Assembly: GCA_043228905.1 (NCBI GenBank)
Contig: JBHGNT010000005.1
Coordinates: 20,956,001-21,020,000, forward strand
Source: Azolla caroliniana
Lineage: Eukaryota > Polypodiophyta
Direction: 5' to 3'
DNA: 64,000 nt
In this document: positions 53,575 through 64,000 of the stretch, one piece after another
Layout of the letters: every line of letters starts with the position of its first letter
How positions within the stretch are numbered: the stretch's first letter is position 1
Program-made: the position numbers and the translations under genes
The notes under the pieces: model-generated
Database searches by the model: none
Seen by the model: the letters and a program-made list of their open reading frames with translations, nothing else
Told to the model about the DNA's origin: nothing

Positions 53575-54723
53575 ATGGCTATCATCAACTCAGAAGAATA
53601 TCTCACCCTTGTTGCAGAATCTTAAATCCAAGTTCGCATGTCTCGAATTAGAGAATCAACGTCTTCTTGGGGATCTACAAAAGGTTATTGTGGAGAAGCA
53701 ACAACAAGAAGAAGAGTTTACGCGACGGGTGCAACAATTAGAATTGACAATTGTAATTTTACAACAACAAAGGGTTGAAGGTCAAGGAAGTATTAAGGAG
53801 CCCAAAATTAGTCTCCCGGCTAAATTTGATGGTTCGAGGGCGCAATTCTTGAGGCTTCTTGAATCATGTGCGGTTGGTAATCCAAATGCATCCCACGCAT
53901 TATCCGATAGATGCATCACGAGTCGGGTTAGTGGGCAGCTTATTGGGTGGCATAGCATTGTCATGGTTTGCTCCATTACTAGAGACAAATTCTCCTGTAC
54001 TACATAATTTCGAGGAGTTTGTCAAAGAATTTAAGGCTTGCTTCAGAGATACAGATGGGGCAAGAATGACAATCAACAAGATTCGTACACTACATCAAGG
54101 TGATCAACCAGCCTCAACATATGTAGCTAATTTTCGTTTCATCGCAAGTGATATTCCTTGGGATGAACAAGCCCTAATGGAGCAATTTTGTTCCGGTCTT
54201 CGTAGTGATGTGAAGGACTTACTTCTTACCTTCCCCGAGGATCCAAAATCACTTACAGAAGCTATTAGTCGGGCAATATGGTGTGATAATCGTCTTTTTG
54301 AGCGTCGATGTGAGCGACAACAACAAATAAAGATACACACCAACTTATGCATCAGTAACGGCGCAATCGTCTCCAAGGCAAACGTATAGCCCTGATCCAA
54401 CCCTAGGGCAAACACGTAGCCCAACCCCAATGGATAGGCCGATGCCCATGGAGATCGATATGACCCAACGTCGAGGACCATTGTCAGAAGAAGAGAAGCA
54501 ATGATGCCGAGCAAACCGTCTGTGCTTATATTGCGGAGGTCTAGGACACATAGCCATTCATTGCTCCCGTAGGCCAAGACGTCAGGTAAATCACATTCAC
54601 TATGACAATAAAAATGAGTCAAACATTTTAGAAGCACTTAGTGATTCTAATATTATGAATAATCCACCCTTGTTCAATAAGTTTGAAGTCCTAACCCAAT
54701 TAGAAGAGGAGTCAAAAGAATAA
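53575..54723 (+). pseudogene. Ty3-3 gag
   Basis: ATG 53575 (MAIINSEEYL). A frame change lies near 53620 and another near 53850. The coiled coil (LELENQRLLGDLQKV) and gag core (RTLHQGDQPASTYVANFRFI) follow. A TGA precedes the knuckle (CLYCGGLGHIAIHC, near 54527-54570). It ends at TAA 54721 in the 0 frame, with pol at -1, as in Ty3-1. Confidence 0.88.
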
Positions 54724-57700
54724 GTCCGGCCAAAATAGGAGCCATTTGGTTGGACAACCCTAGCTCTGTACAACCGAGTGTAGGTTCCATTTCATCCAAG
54801 CATGTTAGTAGAGTCTTCTCAGCCCAAATACAAGTTAGGACACCGAGTTGCCAACTTCACGTCCAAGCCCTCTTAGATACTGGAGCCAATTCTTGTTTCA
54901 TGGATAGAGATTTTGCCCAAAAACATCAAATATCCTTGCCTAGTTTCCGTAGTAGTGATTGATGGACGTCCCATAGCTTTCGGGAAGATTTTCGAAGAGT
55001 CTGAGCCAATACACATACTCTTAGGTGATTTGGGATGTGTAGTTTCCTTTAATATATTCCGTAGCCCCGAGCATCCAATTGTCCTTGGTTTTCCATGGTT
55101 CGAGCTACATAACCCACAAATTGATTGGAGGAGGCGAGAAATTGGGTGCCCTTCTGTAGAAAACATCATTGGTAAAGATCGGACCCAGGACTATTCCCTT
55201 AAACAATATAGTTCTACCAGTGCACCATCTCCTTTTCACCAAATCGCAACTATCACATTGAAACAAATGTTCCAAATGGGAGGAAAGGAGGAACTTTTCT
55301 TGTTTGCAATATTAGTGACACCTTCTAGTGCCACTCAAGGGAATTCAAACATCCAAATTCCCGAATAATATCAAGAATATGTTGATTTTTTTGACAAAGT
55401 CAAAGCTAGTGTACTTCCAAAGCATTGGCTGTACGATTGTCCCATTGACCTCCAACCAAGAAAAGAGCCACCGTGGGGTTCGATCTACAATATGTCACCA
55501 ACTGAGCTTGAGGTTCTTCGAGAATACATCGAAGAGAATCTTGCACATGGGTTTATTCGACATTCAAAGTCTTCAGCCGGTGCTCCTATATTTTTTGTGA
55601 AGAAAAAGGACGGGTCGCTTCGTTTGGTCGTGGACTATCGAGAATTAAATAAAGTCACCATAAGAAATAAGTATGCTCTTCCTTTAATCTCCAATCTTTT
55701 AGAGCGCATTGGTGGGGCAAAACATTTTACAAAGATTGATTTAAGGGGTGCACATAATCTTGTTTGCATTTGAACGGGAGATGAGTGGAAAATGGCATTT
55801 CGCACTCACTATGGTCATTTCGAGTATACAGTCATGCCTTTTGGGCTCACAAATGCACCCGCAGTTTTCCAACATATGGCAAATGACATTTTCTGGATTT
55901 TCTGGATGTCTTTCTCATAATCTATTTAGACGATCTGTTGATTTACTCTAAAACACAGGAGGAGCATGATATACATGTCCGGAAAGTACTTGAACGCCTA
56001 AGAAAGTATGCCCTATATGCTAAACTTGAGAAGTGTAGTTTTGATAGCGAACAAGTCGAATTCTTGGGTTATACTATTTCATCTAAGGGTATCTTCATGG
56101 ATCCAGCAAAAGTCAAAACAATATTGGAATGGCGAGCCCCACGTTCTGTTCGAGACGTCCAATGCTTCTTCGGATTTGCTAACTTCTATCGCAAATTCAT
56201 ACGGAATTATTCAAAGATCGTGTTGCCCCTCACCCAACTTACCAAGAAGAATCAAGCGTTTGTTTGGACTATTGAAGCGGACACAACCTTTACTTAGCTC
56301 AAAGAGGCATTCACATCATCTCCTATATTAGCACATATTGATCCCGAAAAGCCATTTACCATTGAAGCGGATGCGTCAAACTTTGCATTGGGGAGTATCC
56401 TATCCCAACCAGGCAAGGACGGGCAATCCCATCTAATCGCGTTTCACTCGAGAAAATTTACTGCTGCGGAGATAAACTATGAGGTGCATGACAAGGAGTT
56501 ACTAGCTTGGTTGACTCTTTCGAGCAATGGCAACATTTCTTGGAAGGATCGCCTCATCAAATCATCATTTATAGTGATCACAAAAATCTTACGTATTTTC
56601 AAACAACTTGAGTGTTAAATAGGATACAAGCTTGGTGGGCACAATTTCTAACTTGTTTTGATTTCAAGATCGTTTTCTACCCTGGGAAGCAACAATGGAA
56701 GCCGGATGCTCTATCTCGACGTTCATATCTCGCACCTCGACCTGGAGATCCAGCCTTAGACAACCAAAAGCAAATTCTACTAGGACCATCAAAGCTACAA
56801 GCAACAACAGTTTATGCCATGCCATTGGATTCACGCCTTGTTGATACTATTCGGCAACAACTTCACTCTGATGATTTCGCTAAGGATGTCTCGGCCCACA
56901 TTAGTCCAAGCCATGCATCTTGCTCCACAATGCAAGGTTCATCTCTAAGTCAACATTATTAGGAATTCAAGTGGCAAGATGGCTTATTCTTTTACAAGAA
57001 TCTTCTTTACGTCCCTGATTGATCACCTTGCCTTCAAGTATTAGAGCATTGTCATGATGCCCCTATGGCTGGACATTTTGGTATTGCCAAGTCCATGGAG
57101 TTGGTGAAGCGCTCATTTTGGTGGCCTCATTTGCAAAAATTTGTCGAAGATTATTTTTGTACATGTGACACCTGTTGTTGAACCAAAATACCCAGGCATC
57201 ATCCTTATGGCTTGTTACAACCGTTATAGCCTCCAACCAAGCCATGACAATCTATTTCTATTGATTTCATTACAGATCTGCCACCTTCACAAGGATTTGA
57301 TACTATTTTAACAGTAGTGGATCAGTTTACCAAGATGGCACATTTTTTACCATGTGTAAAGAGCATCAGTAGTCAGGAAACCGTAGATATCATTATGCGT
57401 GAAGTATTTCGCCATCATGGTCTTCCAGACGATATAATTACTGATCATGGTCCTCAATTTGTCTCTCACTTTTGGAAGCACCTATGGGCAGGCCTCAAAA
57501 TATCCTGCAAACTCTCCTCAGCTTATCATCCACAAACCGACGGACAAACAGAGCACACGAATCAAACGCTTGAGCAATATCTTCGATGCTTCATTAGTTA
57601 TCAACAAGATGATTGGAGTAATATTCTACATCTCGCTGAGTTTGCATACAATAACACAATACACTCTTCTACCAAGGTTACACCTTTCTTTGCGTACACC

Positions 57701-58366
57701 GGCAACCATCCTCGATGGTGTATCTTGGATCTTCCCAAGGTCGCTCGAAACCCTAGTGCTGAGCATCATCTTCATTGACTACATCGAATTCAGTTAGCAT
57801 TATCTTTACATCTTCAGACAACTCAAGCACAACATAAGACCAACGCCGATTGCCATCGTCTTAAGTCTCCTTTTAAGGTTGGTGACCAAGTATGGTTGCT
57901 TCGTCGTCACATCAAGACTACATGTCCATGTGAGAAGCTCGATTATCAGCGCTTAGGTCCTTTTCTCATCACTGCGCGTATTAACGATGCCACCTTTCGT
58001 CTTAATCTTCCAGCACACATGCGACATCACCCAGTCTTTCATAGCTCTCTTTTGGAACCTTGTTGCACCTCTGCCATTCCTAATCGTGTCGTGCCACCTC
58101 CTCCCTTTGTCGAACTTGTTGATGGCCTTGAATACGAGGTAGTTGCTATTCTTGATTCAAAGATTGTGTGAAATAAGCTCTATTATTTGGTTGATTGGGT
58201 AGGCTATCCTCCGAGTGATCGTACTTGGGAACCCGTCAAGAATGTTTCTAATGCTCAAGCTCTTGTCAAAGACTTCCATTGCCGTTATCCAAACAAACCA
58301 GGCCCTACATTGTTAACGATGACTTCCACTCATCGTTCTCGAAGGGGAGATAGTGTCATGAATACA
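54723..58366 (+). pseudogene. Ty3-3 pol: protease, RT, RNase H, integrase, chromodomain
   Basis: Protease LLDTGANSCFMDRDFA near 54868. [46 protein letters not shown] with a frame change at the YLDD region (near 55900). Thumb EFLGYTISSKGIFMDPAKV. RNase H EADASNFALGSIL. Integrase zinc domain damaged by stops (57022, 57180), core with TDHGPQF and DGQTEHTNQ. Chromodomain YEVVAILDSKIV, stop, NKLYYLVDWVGY, RTWEPVK. Stops or frame changes also at 55365, 55770, 56295, 56510, 56610, 56960 and 57778. Inactive. Confidence 0.9.
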
Positions 58367-58650
58367 TAAGCATCATGGCTTCACTTGGGCTTGAACCCAA
58401 GACCTTCGAATACATAATCAAGAACCTAACTAGAACATTCTAGAACATTATAGACCTATAAATATGGACATTAATTCTTCTCAAACCAATTCGAATCAAC
58501 ACCAATCTTGAGATTTTGTCGCCTATCTTGTATCCATCTTCGTTCTATCTTATTAACACGTTCATTCATCTCTTATCACTTCATTCTTCTCTTCTTGTGA
58601 TCTCTTTCCATCATTCTTCCGCCACTCTATCTTTTCTCTTGGTTCTGACC
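58354..58650 (+). repeat. Ty3-3 3' LTR
   Basis: 297 bp, preceded by GAAGGGGAGATAG. A deletion joins CTAAC to TAGAACATTC, removing the distal tRNA-like A-box side and most heat-shock units. TATAAATA at about 58457. Confidence 0.88.
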
Positions 58651-59205
58651 GCAAAATTTTGCGCTTTGACTATGAAGACACGGACTCAATTAATTTGATT
58701 GTGTTAGTCAACTGTACAGAAAGACTCCGTAAGATGACCGTCTCCGAAGACTACTTGTTGAAGGATTCATGCAGGCCAGAATCCTTCCGGAATGCTATTG
58801 AGACAAGTACCAACCTAATAACAACACTGAGGTCATACATTCAAGGCCATGTTAATTTGAAGGCAGCCTCTTTATCACCTGTTAAAGCACCAATAAAGAA
58901 ATATGTTGTGTAGTCCAGGCCTCAAAAAAAGAAGGTGACAAGAATGTCAGATTTTGAGTCATCCAATTCAATAGAAGATAATGAGGCTTGATCTACACTA
59001 GGAGCATAGCTTGCGTCTAGAGTGTTGTCATCACAACAAAATAAAATAAGAAGGGACATCATCCATAGAAAGCTCGTGCATAAGGGGCAAGTTTTTAACC
59101 TTCTTATAACCCATATCCATCGCCCTCCTTTAGATGAGAATACAGGACTTCGTCCTTTGGAGATTAGAGAACCACATAAGATGCACGTCCAAAACTTATA
59201 GTGGG

Positions 59206-60065
59206 ACTGAAGGAGGCATTCAGTAGATATTGGGGAGTATTTGCTTTATTGGAGGGGATTATACAACAACAATCATGTTTCTATGGTTGATGGTTGTCTG
59301 GACTGGATGTATGGAGGGCTATCAATGTGTCTTCTATATAGATTATTAGTACTCCATTTGTATATATGTGTTTAACTTCTTGATTTAGTGTTTATGTGTA
59401 CACAATCAAATGAAAAATTTAATACATGCTTCAACGTTACTACTGGAGGGTTGTCTCTATTTTGGCACCCAAAAATTTAGCACTGCCTATGCATTAATAA
59501 TTGTCATATATGTTTTGGGTATATTCTTTTATGTCTAATGTCATGTAAACTAATAATTACGAGTACGCTTTCTACTTCTAATTTTCTGTGTTGTCATGAA
59601 CATATACATTTAGTATTATATCCGAAGGATCTTTACTAAGGATTAATTGCGATGTATTGTATTCAATAATATGTAAATATCAATTTCTCAAATAACATAT
59701 ACACCTCTCTTGGAAAGTTTAACCATTGTAAACCTTTGCATTTTACATCTCGCGAAAATAGAATCCTTGTTTGTTAATGCTTTCCTCAAATAATTAATTT
59801 GTATCAAATGAATGTGCGGTAAACCCCAACCCTAAATTTGTAAACATTGCAAAAATAAATCTCATACATTTATATTTTCTCCAATAAATAGCATGTTCTC
59901 TAGGTATAGAGATGCATCGGATTAATAAATCAATAAATTCACCATCTTTGGTTGATCATGTGATACTGGTGCACATCCGATTTCACAACAGGCTAAAATT
60001 GTGTGACTACAAAGGGAATCTAAAAGTGGAATGCGCGATCCTTCCACTTTTGAACGCGAACGTGT
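59206..60065. other. Non-coding, nothing recognised
   Basis: AT-rich sequence after the element B remnant. No methyltransferase catalytic motif, no terminal repeat of element A type and no other gene were seen. Confidence 0.5.
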
Positions 60066-60232
60066 CGTCACATTTTTGTGAGAATGGCGTAGTCACTATC
60101 CTTTTTTCAACAATTTTTTTGTTGACATCCCCATTGCTCACTTCGATTTCATTACGTAATGAACGTAGGGCTTGACCCACTTCATGTGAGGTCACTCCTA
60201 TGACACACATATCCAACGTCCATCCCTCATTA
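60066..60232. repeat. Direct repeat, copy 1
   Basis: Shares CATTTTTGTGAGAATGGCGT, AGGGCTTGACCCACTTCATG and TATGACACACATATCCAAC with 61034-61231, same orientation. Copy 2 has about 30 extra bases. Confidence 0.8.
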
Positions 60233-60420
60233 CACGTCGTACATTGAATTGCCTGTTGGAACTAAAGTTCCTCCTCTTTGTGAAATGCACGTTGTAGGGC
60301 TCCCATTGCCATATAATTACCGTTCTGGGCCCTATCCATAACGAGTACCATATCAATGACCTCATCGATAGTACTCGTCCGGAAGTCTAAAAGTGCTAAC
60401 ATAGTCCGGAGTTGTTACGG
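60232..60420 (-). pseudogene. Tat-type gag remnant
   Basis: The minus strand has a block matching 36290-36370 (CCAACAGGCAATTCAATGT, then AAGAGGAGGAACTTT), i.e. the Tat gag just before its zinc finger. Only about 60 residues are recognisable, with no intact frame. Confidence 0.6.
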
Positions 60421-60737
60421 GCATGACCATATAATATCCCGTGGTGAGAATTTACCGTAGTATTCTATACACGTGGATAAGTGTGAGGGTTAAATGAGAC
60501 TGTAAAGAAGGGGAGGATTACTTTTAATGCTTGGGCTTGAGACAACCCATTAGGCCAAGTGTGAACTTGCCTGGTGTTATGGGCATGACCATATAATATC
60601 CCGTGGTGAGAATTTACCATAGTATTCTATACACATGGATAAGTGTGAGGGTTAAACGAGACTGTAAAGAAGGGGAGGATTACTTTTAATCCTCGGGATT
60701 GAGACAACCCATTAGGCCAAGTGTGAACTGGCCAGGG
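60414..60737 (+). repeat. 162-bp tandem duplication
   Basis: 60414-60575 and 60576-60737 are near-identical (GGGCATGACCATATAATATC through GGCCAAGTGTGAACT). Few differences imply a recent event. Confidence 0.9.
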
Positions 60738-60779
60738 GGCCTTGGGTATCGCTAATGCTTACATTAGTTCATGTCTCAT

Positions 60780-60995
60780 GTGTGTAAGAGGTCAATACCT
60801 CAATTGTGTATTACAATTAACCCTTACTTTTAGATGTCTCGTGTGCGTAGAGGTATATGCCTCGATTACGTCATTTTTGGCTATTAAATATAACGATTTG
60901 TTTAATATAGGCATAATTTGGTCACGTGTATACGTAGTTGATCGTATATATGTGATAATATACATATGTGTATATAAGTTATTACGTGATTTTAA
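60780..60995 (+). repeat. Repeat shared with 51.7-51.9 kb
   Basis: Begins with the GAGGTCAATACCTC palindrome and continues with the block also found at 51696-51905. Confidence 0.7.
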
Positions 60996-61033
60996 ATCGA
61001 ATGTTTTCCTTTTCGGGGAAAGGATCTTGGTGG

Positions 61034-61231
61034 CCGTCCTCACATTTTTGTGAGAATGGCGTTGTCACCATCCTTTTTTTCAACAATTTTTTATTGTTGA
61101 CATTCCCGTTGGTGACTTTGATTTTATTACATAAAGAAATGCCTATAGCCACAATGATGTTGAGAACGTAGGGCTTGACCCACTTCATGTGAGGTCGCTC
61201 CTATGACACACATATCCAACATCCCTCCCTC
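61034..61231. repeat. Direct repeat, copy 2
   Basis: Second copy of 60066-60232. No coding content. The following 650 bases to 61879 hold nothing I recognise. Confidence 0.8.
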
Positions 61232-61879
61232 GTTACATGGATACGATGCCACCATGAGATCATTCTTACGAGAGGCATTCGTAATGACGTAACCATGTGA
61301 TGGGCCACGTGGGCTTACTACGAAAAGAGGGCGCATTTGGCTTGACCATTAGGTTGCACTTTGGCGTATGCCATCGTAATTACGAAACTTGAGGTTAGGT
61401 AAGGTACGAACATATTTTGTAGTAAACGAGGGGGAAATAAGGACTCTTGACATATATATTTCTTTTAAAAAAACATATATGGGCAAATGCCTCACATATC
61501 TCTTATACGAATGAAACATTAAACATTCAAGAAAAGCAACCTACTTGGTTGGCTCAAGTGTTTAATGCATTTGTTCTCGAGGTTTTGAGTTCAAATATGA
61601 CCAAGACCATACAACATCATTGATACATATCACTATAACACATGTTTAGACTTGAGGTCTAAGTGCACTTCAGGGTCCTCGTAATAGACTTAAAGAGACG
61701 AAACCACATATGTGGGCACCGAAACATAGTTTATTGTTAACATTTTTTTTATGTATAAACTACTCATGACGCGAACATACATGGTTGAGCCTCGGGGAGC
61801 CGCCATGAAAAAATCGATATAGAGATCAGGGAAAGACATTAATTTGTCACCCCCATGGTTTTTAAAACACTTTTGTGTT

Positions 61880-62660
61880 TGTTGGGAGACAGGTCCCTCC
61901 GGATGGGAAGGGAGAAGAACAGTGCCGATGAACAAACTCGGCCGAGGTTGAAACCGGATGAGGAGTACCCGGCTACGGAGAGCCGGATGATACAGTGCCG
62001 ATGAACAAACTCGGCCGAGGCCGAAACGGTATGAGGAGAACCCGGCTGCGGAGAGCTGGATGATACAGACCCGGTGAAGACCGGATGAGGAGTACCCGGC
62101 TACGGAGAGCCGGATGGTGCAGGCCTGGTGAGAACCGGATGAGGAGTACCTGGCTGCGGAGAGCCGGATGATGCAGACCCGGTGAGAACCGGAGGAAGAG
62201 ACATATTCGCTAATATGTTTCTGTGAGCCCATCGAGGCTATATTTGTAAATAGCCAAAAAGTCATATTAGTATAAATATGAGTTAGGGCAAAACCTTTAG
62301 TGAGAGAGTTGTCATTATTTTTCTTGTTGGTACAAGAAGAAGAGTCAGCACGTAACAGTGTACAAAGAGAGAGAGAGAGAGAAAGAGGTCGCTGCCTCTG
62401 TTGTAACCGCCGCCTGTGGCGAAGATCGTGAGCACGAGGTCGTTGCCTCCGTGAACTCACTGTTTTGTACATTACTACATAGTGACAGTTTGCAACCTGT
62501 GGGCTGCCGTGGTTTTTCCCCTAGTTTGGGGTTTTCCACGTAAACCTCCTATGTAATTTCTCTTCTTCTTTGTGTTGTGTTTTATTTCCCGTTTTCTGTG
62601 TATCATTCTAAGCTCGGTTGTGGCCGAGCGTTGCGCATAAGGAACGTTGAGTTCCCGTCA
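61880..62660 (+). repeat. Long direct (LTR-like) repeat, copy 1
   Basis: Starts TGTTGGGAGACAGGTCCCTC. It contains about four degenerate 54-bp minisatellite units (61950-62196), a TATA-like TATAAATATG (62270-62279), a (GA)n tract, GAGGTCGTTGCCTC-type palindromic blocks and CTCGGTTGTGGCCGAG near 62613. The LTR interpretation rests on TG start, size, TATA box and a second copy 1130 bp downstream. The inner end (…CCCGTCA near 62660) is a guess and no standard primer site was found. Confidence 0.6.
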
Positions 62661-63009
62661 GTGTTACCATAGTAACCTAATCTTGAACCTCATCTCATAT
62701 GTCTAGAGGGGTATTGACGTGAGATCATGATATCGATTAATGTTTGCCCATGATATGTTTACATCATGATATAATGTTATGACTATTTGTCTGACCTTAT
62801 CCTATTTCTTTGCCAGAAATAATCATTCAATGGCTCAAAATAACGACCCGATGTCATCCGCTCAAGCGGAAGGAATTCAAGGAAATCCTCCTGGACAAAT
62901 GTCCATTGAGATGTATTTTTCACAGATAAGCCAATACCTTTGTTTCACCGCTCAATAGATGACCAAACTTCGGCAATCTCAAAGTGCTCTCAAGGCACGT
63001 GTCATTAGT
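62661..63009 (+). other. Short internal region between the LTR-like repeats
   Basis: About 350 bases. An acceptor-like TTTCTTTGCCAG precedes ATG 62830, which opens MAQNNDPMSSAQAEG and stops after about 43 codons. A second frame start (MTKLRQSQSALKAR) is cut off by copy 2. It looks like the start of a gag gene left in a miniature (TRIM/LARD-like) element. Confidence 0.45.
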
Positions 63010-64000
63010 TGTTGGGAGACAGGTCCCTCCGGATGGGAAGGGAGAAGAACAGTGCGGATGAACAAACTCGGCCGAGGCCGAAACCGGATGAGGAGTACCC
63101 GGCTACGGAGAGCCGGATGGTGCAGACCCGGTGAAGACCGGATGAGGAGTACCCGACTACGGAGAGCCGGATGTTGCAGACCTGGTGAAGACCGGATGAG
63201 GAGTACCCGACTACGGAGAGCCGGATGGTGCTGACCCGGTGAAGACCGGATGAGGAGTACCCGGCTACGGAGAGCCGGATGTTGCAGACCCGGTGAAGAC
63301 CGGATGAGGAGTACCCGACTACGGAGAGCCGGATGGTGCTGACTCGGTGAAGACCGGATGAGGAGTACCCGGCTACGGAGAGCCGGATGGTGCAGACCCG
63401 GTGAAGACCGGATGAGGAGTACCCGGCTACAGAGAGCCGGATGTTGCAGACCCGGTGAAGACCAGATGAGGAGTACCCGGCTACGGAGAGCCGGATGGTG
63501 CAGACCCGGTGAAGACCGGATGAGGAGTATCCGGCTACGGAGAGCCGGATGGTGCAGACCCGGTGAGGAATGCTCACCGGATGAAGAGACATATTCGTAA
63601 ATATGTTTCTGAGAGTCCATCGAGGCTATATTTGTAAATAGCCGAAAAGTCATATTAGTATAAATATGACTTAGGGCAAACTTCTAGTAAGGGTGGTTGT
63701 CATTCTTGTTGGTGTAAGGAGTGAGAGAGCGCGTAACTGTGTACATAGAGAGAGAGAGAAAGAGGTCGTTGCCTCTGTTGTAACCGCCGCTTGTGGCGAA
63801 GATCGTGAGCACGAGGTCGTTGCCTCCGTGAACTCACTGTTGTACATTCTAGCATAGTGATAGTTTGCAGCCTGTGAGCTGCCGTGGTTTTTCCCTAGTT
63901 TGGGTTTTCCACATAAACATCCTGCGTACTCCTCTCTTCTTCGTGTCGTGCTTTATTTCCCGTTTTTTGTGTATGATTCTAAGCTCGGTTGTGGCCGAGC
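63010..64000 (+). repeat. Long direct (LTR-like) repeat, copy 2 (runs off the window)
   Basis: Same start as copy 1 and the same TATA-like box (about 63657). It carries a 54-bp minisatellite of nine units at 63080-63567. It still matches copy 1 at base 64000 (CTCGGTTGTGGCCGAGC), so its end and any target duplication lie outside. Confidence 0.65.
63080..63567 (+). repeat. 54-bp minisatellite, nine units
   Basis: Each unit contains GACCGGATGAGGAGTACCCG, GGAGAGCCGGATG and GCAGACCCGGTGA. Because 54 is divisible by three, several frames stay open across the array on both strands. The GC content is far above the surroundings. Confidence 0.92.

Larger units (their letters stand above)
53066..58650 (+). 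mobile_element. Ty3-3: full-length, diverged relative of Ty3-1
   Basis: 5.59 kb with a perfect target duplication GCAAA (53061-53065 and 58651-58655), inserted in the element B methyltransferase gene. LTRs are 407 and 297 bp; the 3' LTR has lost about 110 bp of its enhancer region and ends in ACC instead of ACA. It has the same domain order as Ty3-1, with many frame changes and stops. It is clearly a separate family in the same lineage. Confidence 0.92.
51945..59205. mobile_element. Element B: older, flipped relative of element A, split by Ty3-3
   Basis: It keeps part of the transposase (minus, 51945-52709) on the left and the N-terminal part of the methyltransferase gene (plus, about 53010-59205 with Ty3-3 removed) on the right. 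This is the divergent layout of element A in the opposite orientation. No terminal repeats were found; both ends and the whole catalytic methyltransferase half are missing. Confidence 0.75.
53010..59205 (+). pseudogene. Element B methyltransferase gene, N-terminal remnant split by Ty3-3
   Basis: Left of Ty3-3 the frame reads PFSYGK and right of it (from 58651) ILRFDYEDTDS. Skipping the retrotransposon and one target-site copy restores a match to element A's FDYGDVTKLEYEDSDS. It continues with CRPESFRNAIETSTNLITTL (A: CKPNSLRKDIQMMNNLLVAL). After stops at about 58911-59010 there is RRDIIHRKLVHKGQVFNLL and RPLEIREPHKMHVQNL, which match A just before its ParB-like domain. The sequence ends with TAG near 59200. 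The ParB core and catalytic domain are absent. Confidence 0.8.

Noticed and set aside
60742-61053. 103-residue plus-strand frame
   Set aside because: Within shared repeat blocks; the copy at 51.7 kb does not preserve it.
61690-62472. 260-residue Ser/Arg-rich minus-strand frame
   Set aside because: It covers the minisatellite and (GA)n part of the LTR-like repeat; composition follows the repeat.
62979-63653. Two long open frames with an 18-residue repeat
   Set aside because: They are produced by a 54-bp minisatellite (a multiple of three) that keeps several frames open on both strands.

Overview
The window is nuclear DNA from a land plant, most likely a flowering plant; I cannot name the species. 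The evidence is two intron-containing plant genes, AT-rich intergenic DNA and nested LTR retrotransposons. About 60% is mobile DNA. No bacterial, organellar, rRNA or CRISPR content was seen.

Layout. 1-8.1 kb: a minus-strand Ty1/copia element (5' LTR, tRNA-iMet type primer site, gag, protease, integrase) cut by the window edge, with a complete Ty3 element (Ty3-1, 2124-7815) inserted in its LTR. 8.1-10.5 kb: non-coding DNA with microsatellites. 10.5-13.6 kb: a DUF641 gene (IRKI/GIL1 family, minus). 13.7-18 kb: minisatellites and featureless DNA. 18.1-28.4 kb: a 23-exon STT3 oligosaccharyltransferase gene (minus; 793 codons assembled). 28.7-30.4 kb: two related fold-back/MITE-like repeats. 30.4-36.4 kb: a decayed minus-strand Tat-type Ty3 element with a 1.7-kb insertion. 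36.7-40.7 kb: Ty3-2, internally deleted. 41.0-51.7 kb: a ~1.25-kb tandem repeat split by an 7.88-kb inverted-repeat DNA transposon ('element A'). 51.9-59.2 kb: a second, older and flipped copy ('element B'), split by Ty3-3 (53066-58650). 59.2-61.9 kb: short direct repeats. 61.9-64 kb: a pair of long direct (LTR-like) repeats with a 54-bp minisatellite, running off the end.

Two systems stand out. (1) Element A has 32-bp terminal inverted repeats, a 4-bp target duplication, and two divergent genes: a DDE-type transposase-like protein with a C-terminal accessory domain and acidic tail, and a multi-exon protein joining a ParB-like domain to a beta-class amino-methyltransferase of the N6-adenine/N4-cytosine type. 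Element B keeps parts of both genes in the same divergent arrangement, so the pairing is a property of the family. (2) Ty3-1, -2 and -3 are chromodomain retrotransposons whose reverse transcriptase resembles fungal/fish Tf1-sushi elements rather than the usual plant chromoviruses. None has a tRNA primer site. Instead the base just after each 5' LTR is followed by a stretch complementary to the predicted 5' end of the transcript, with matching changes between families, as expected for self-priming. Their LTRs also carry perfect heat-shock elements upstream of the TATA box and an antisense tRNA-like A/B-box sequence at the LTR edge.

The host genes are unrelated to each other; the rest is best read as successive insertions with a recoverable order.
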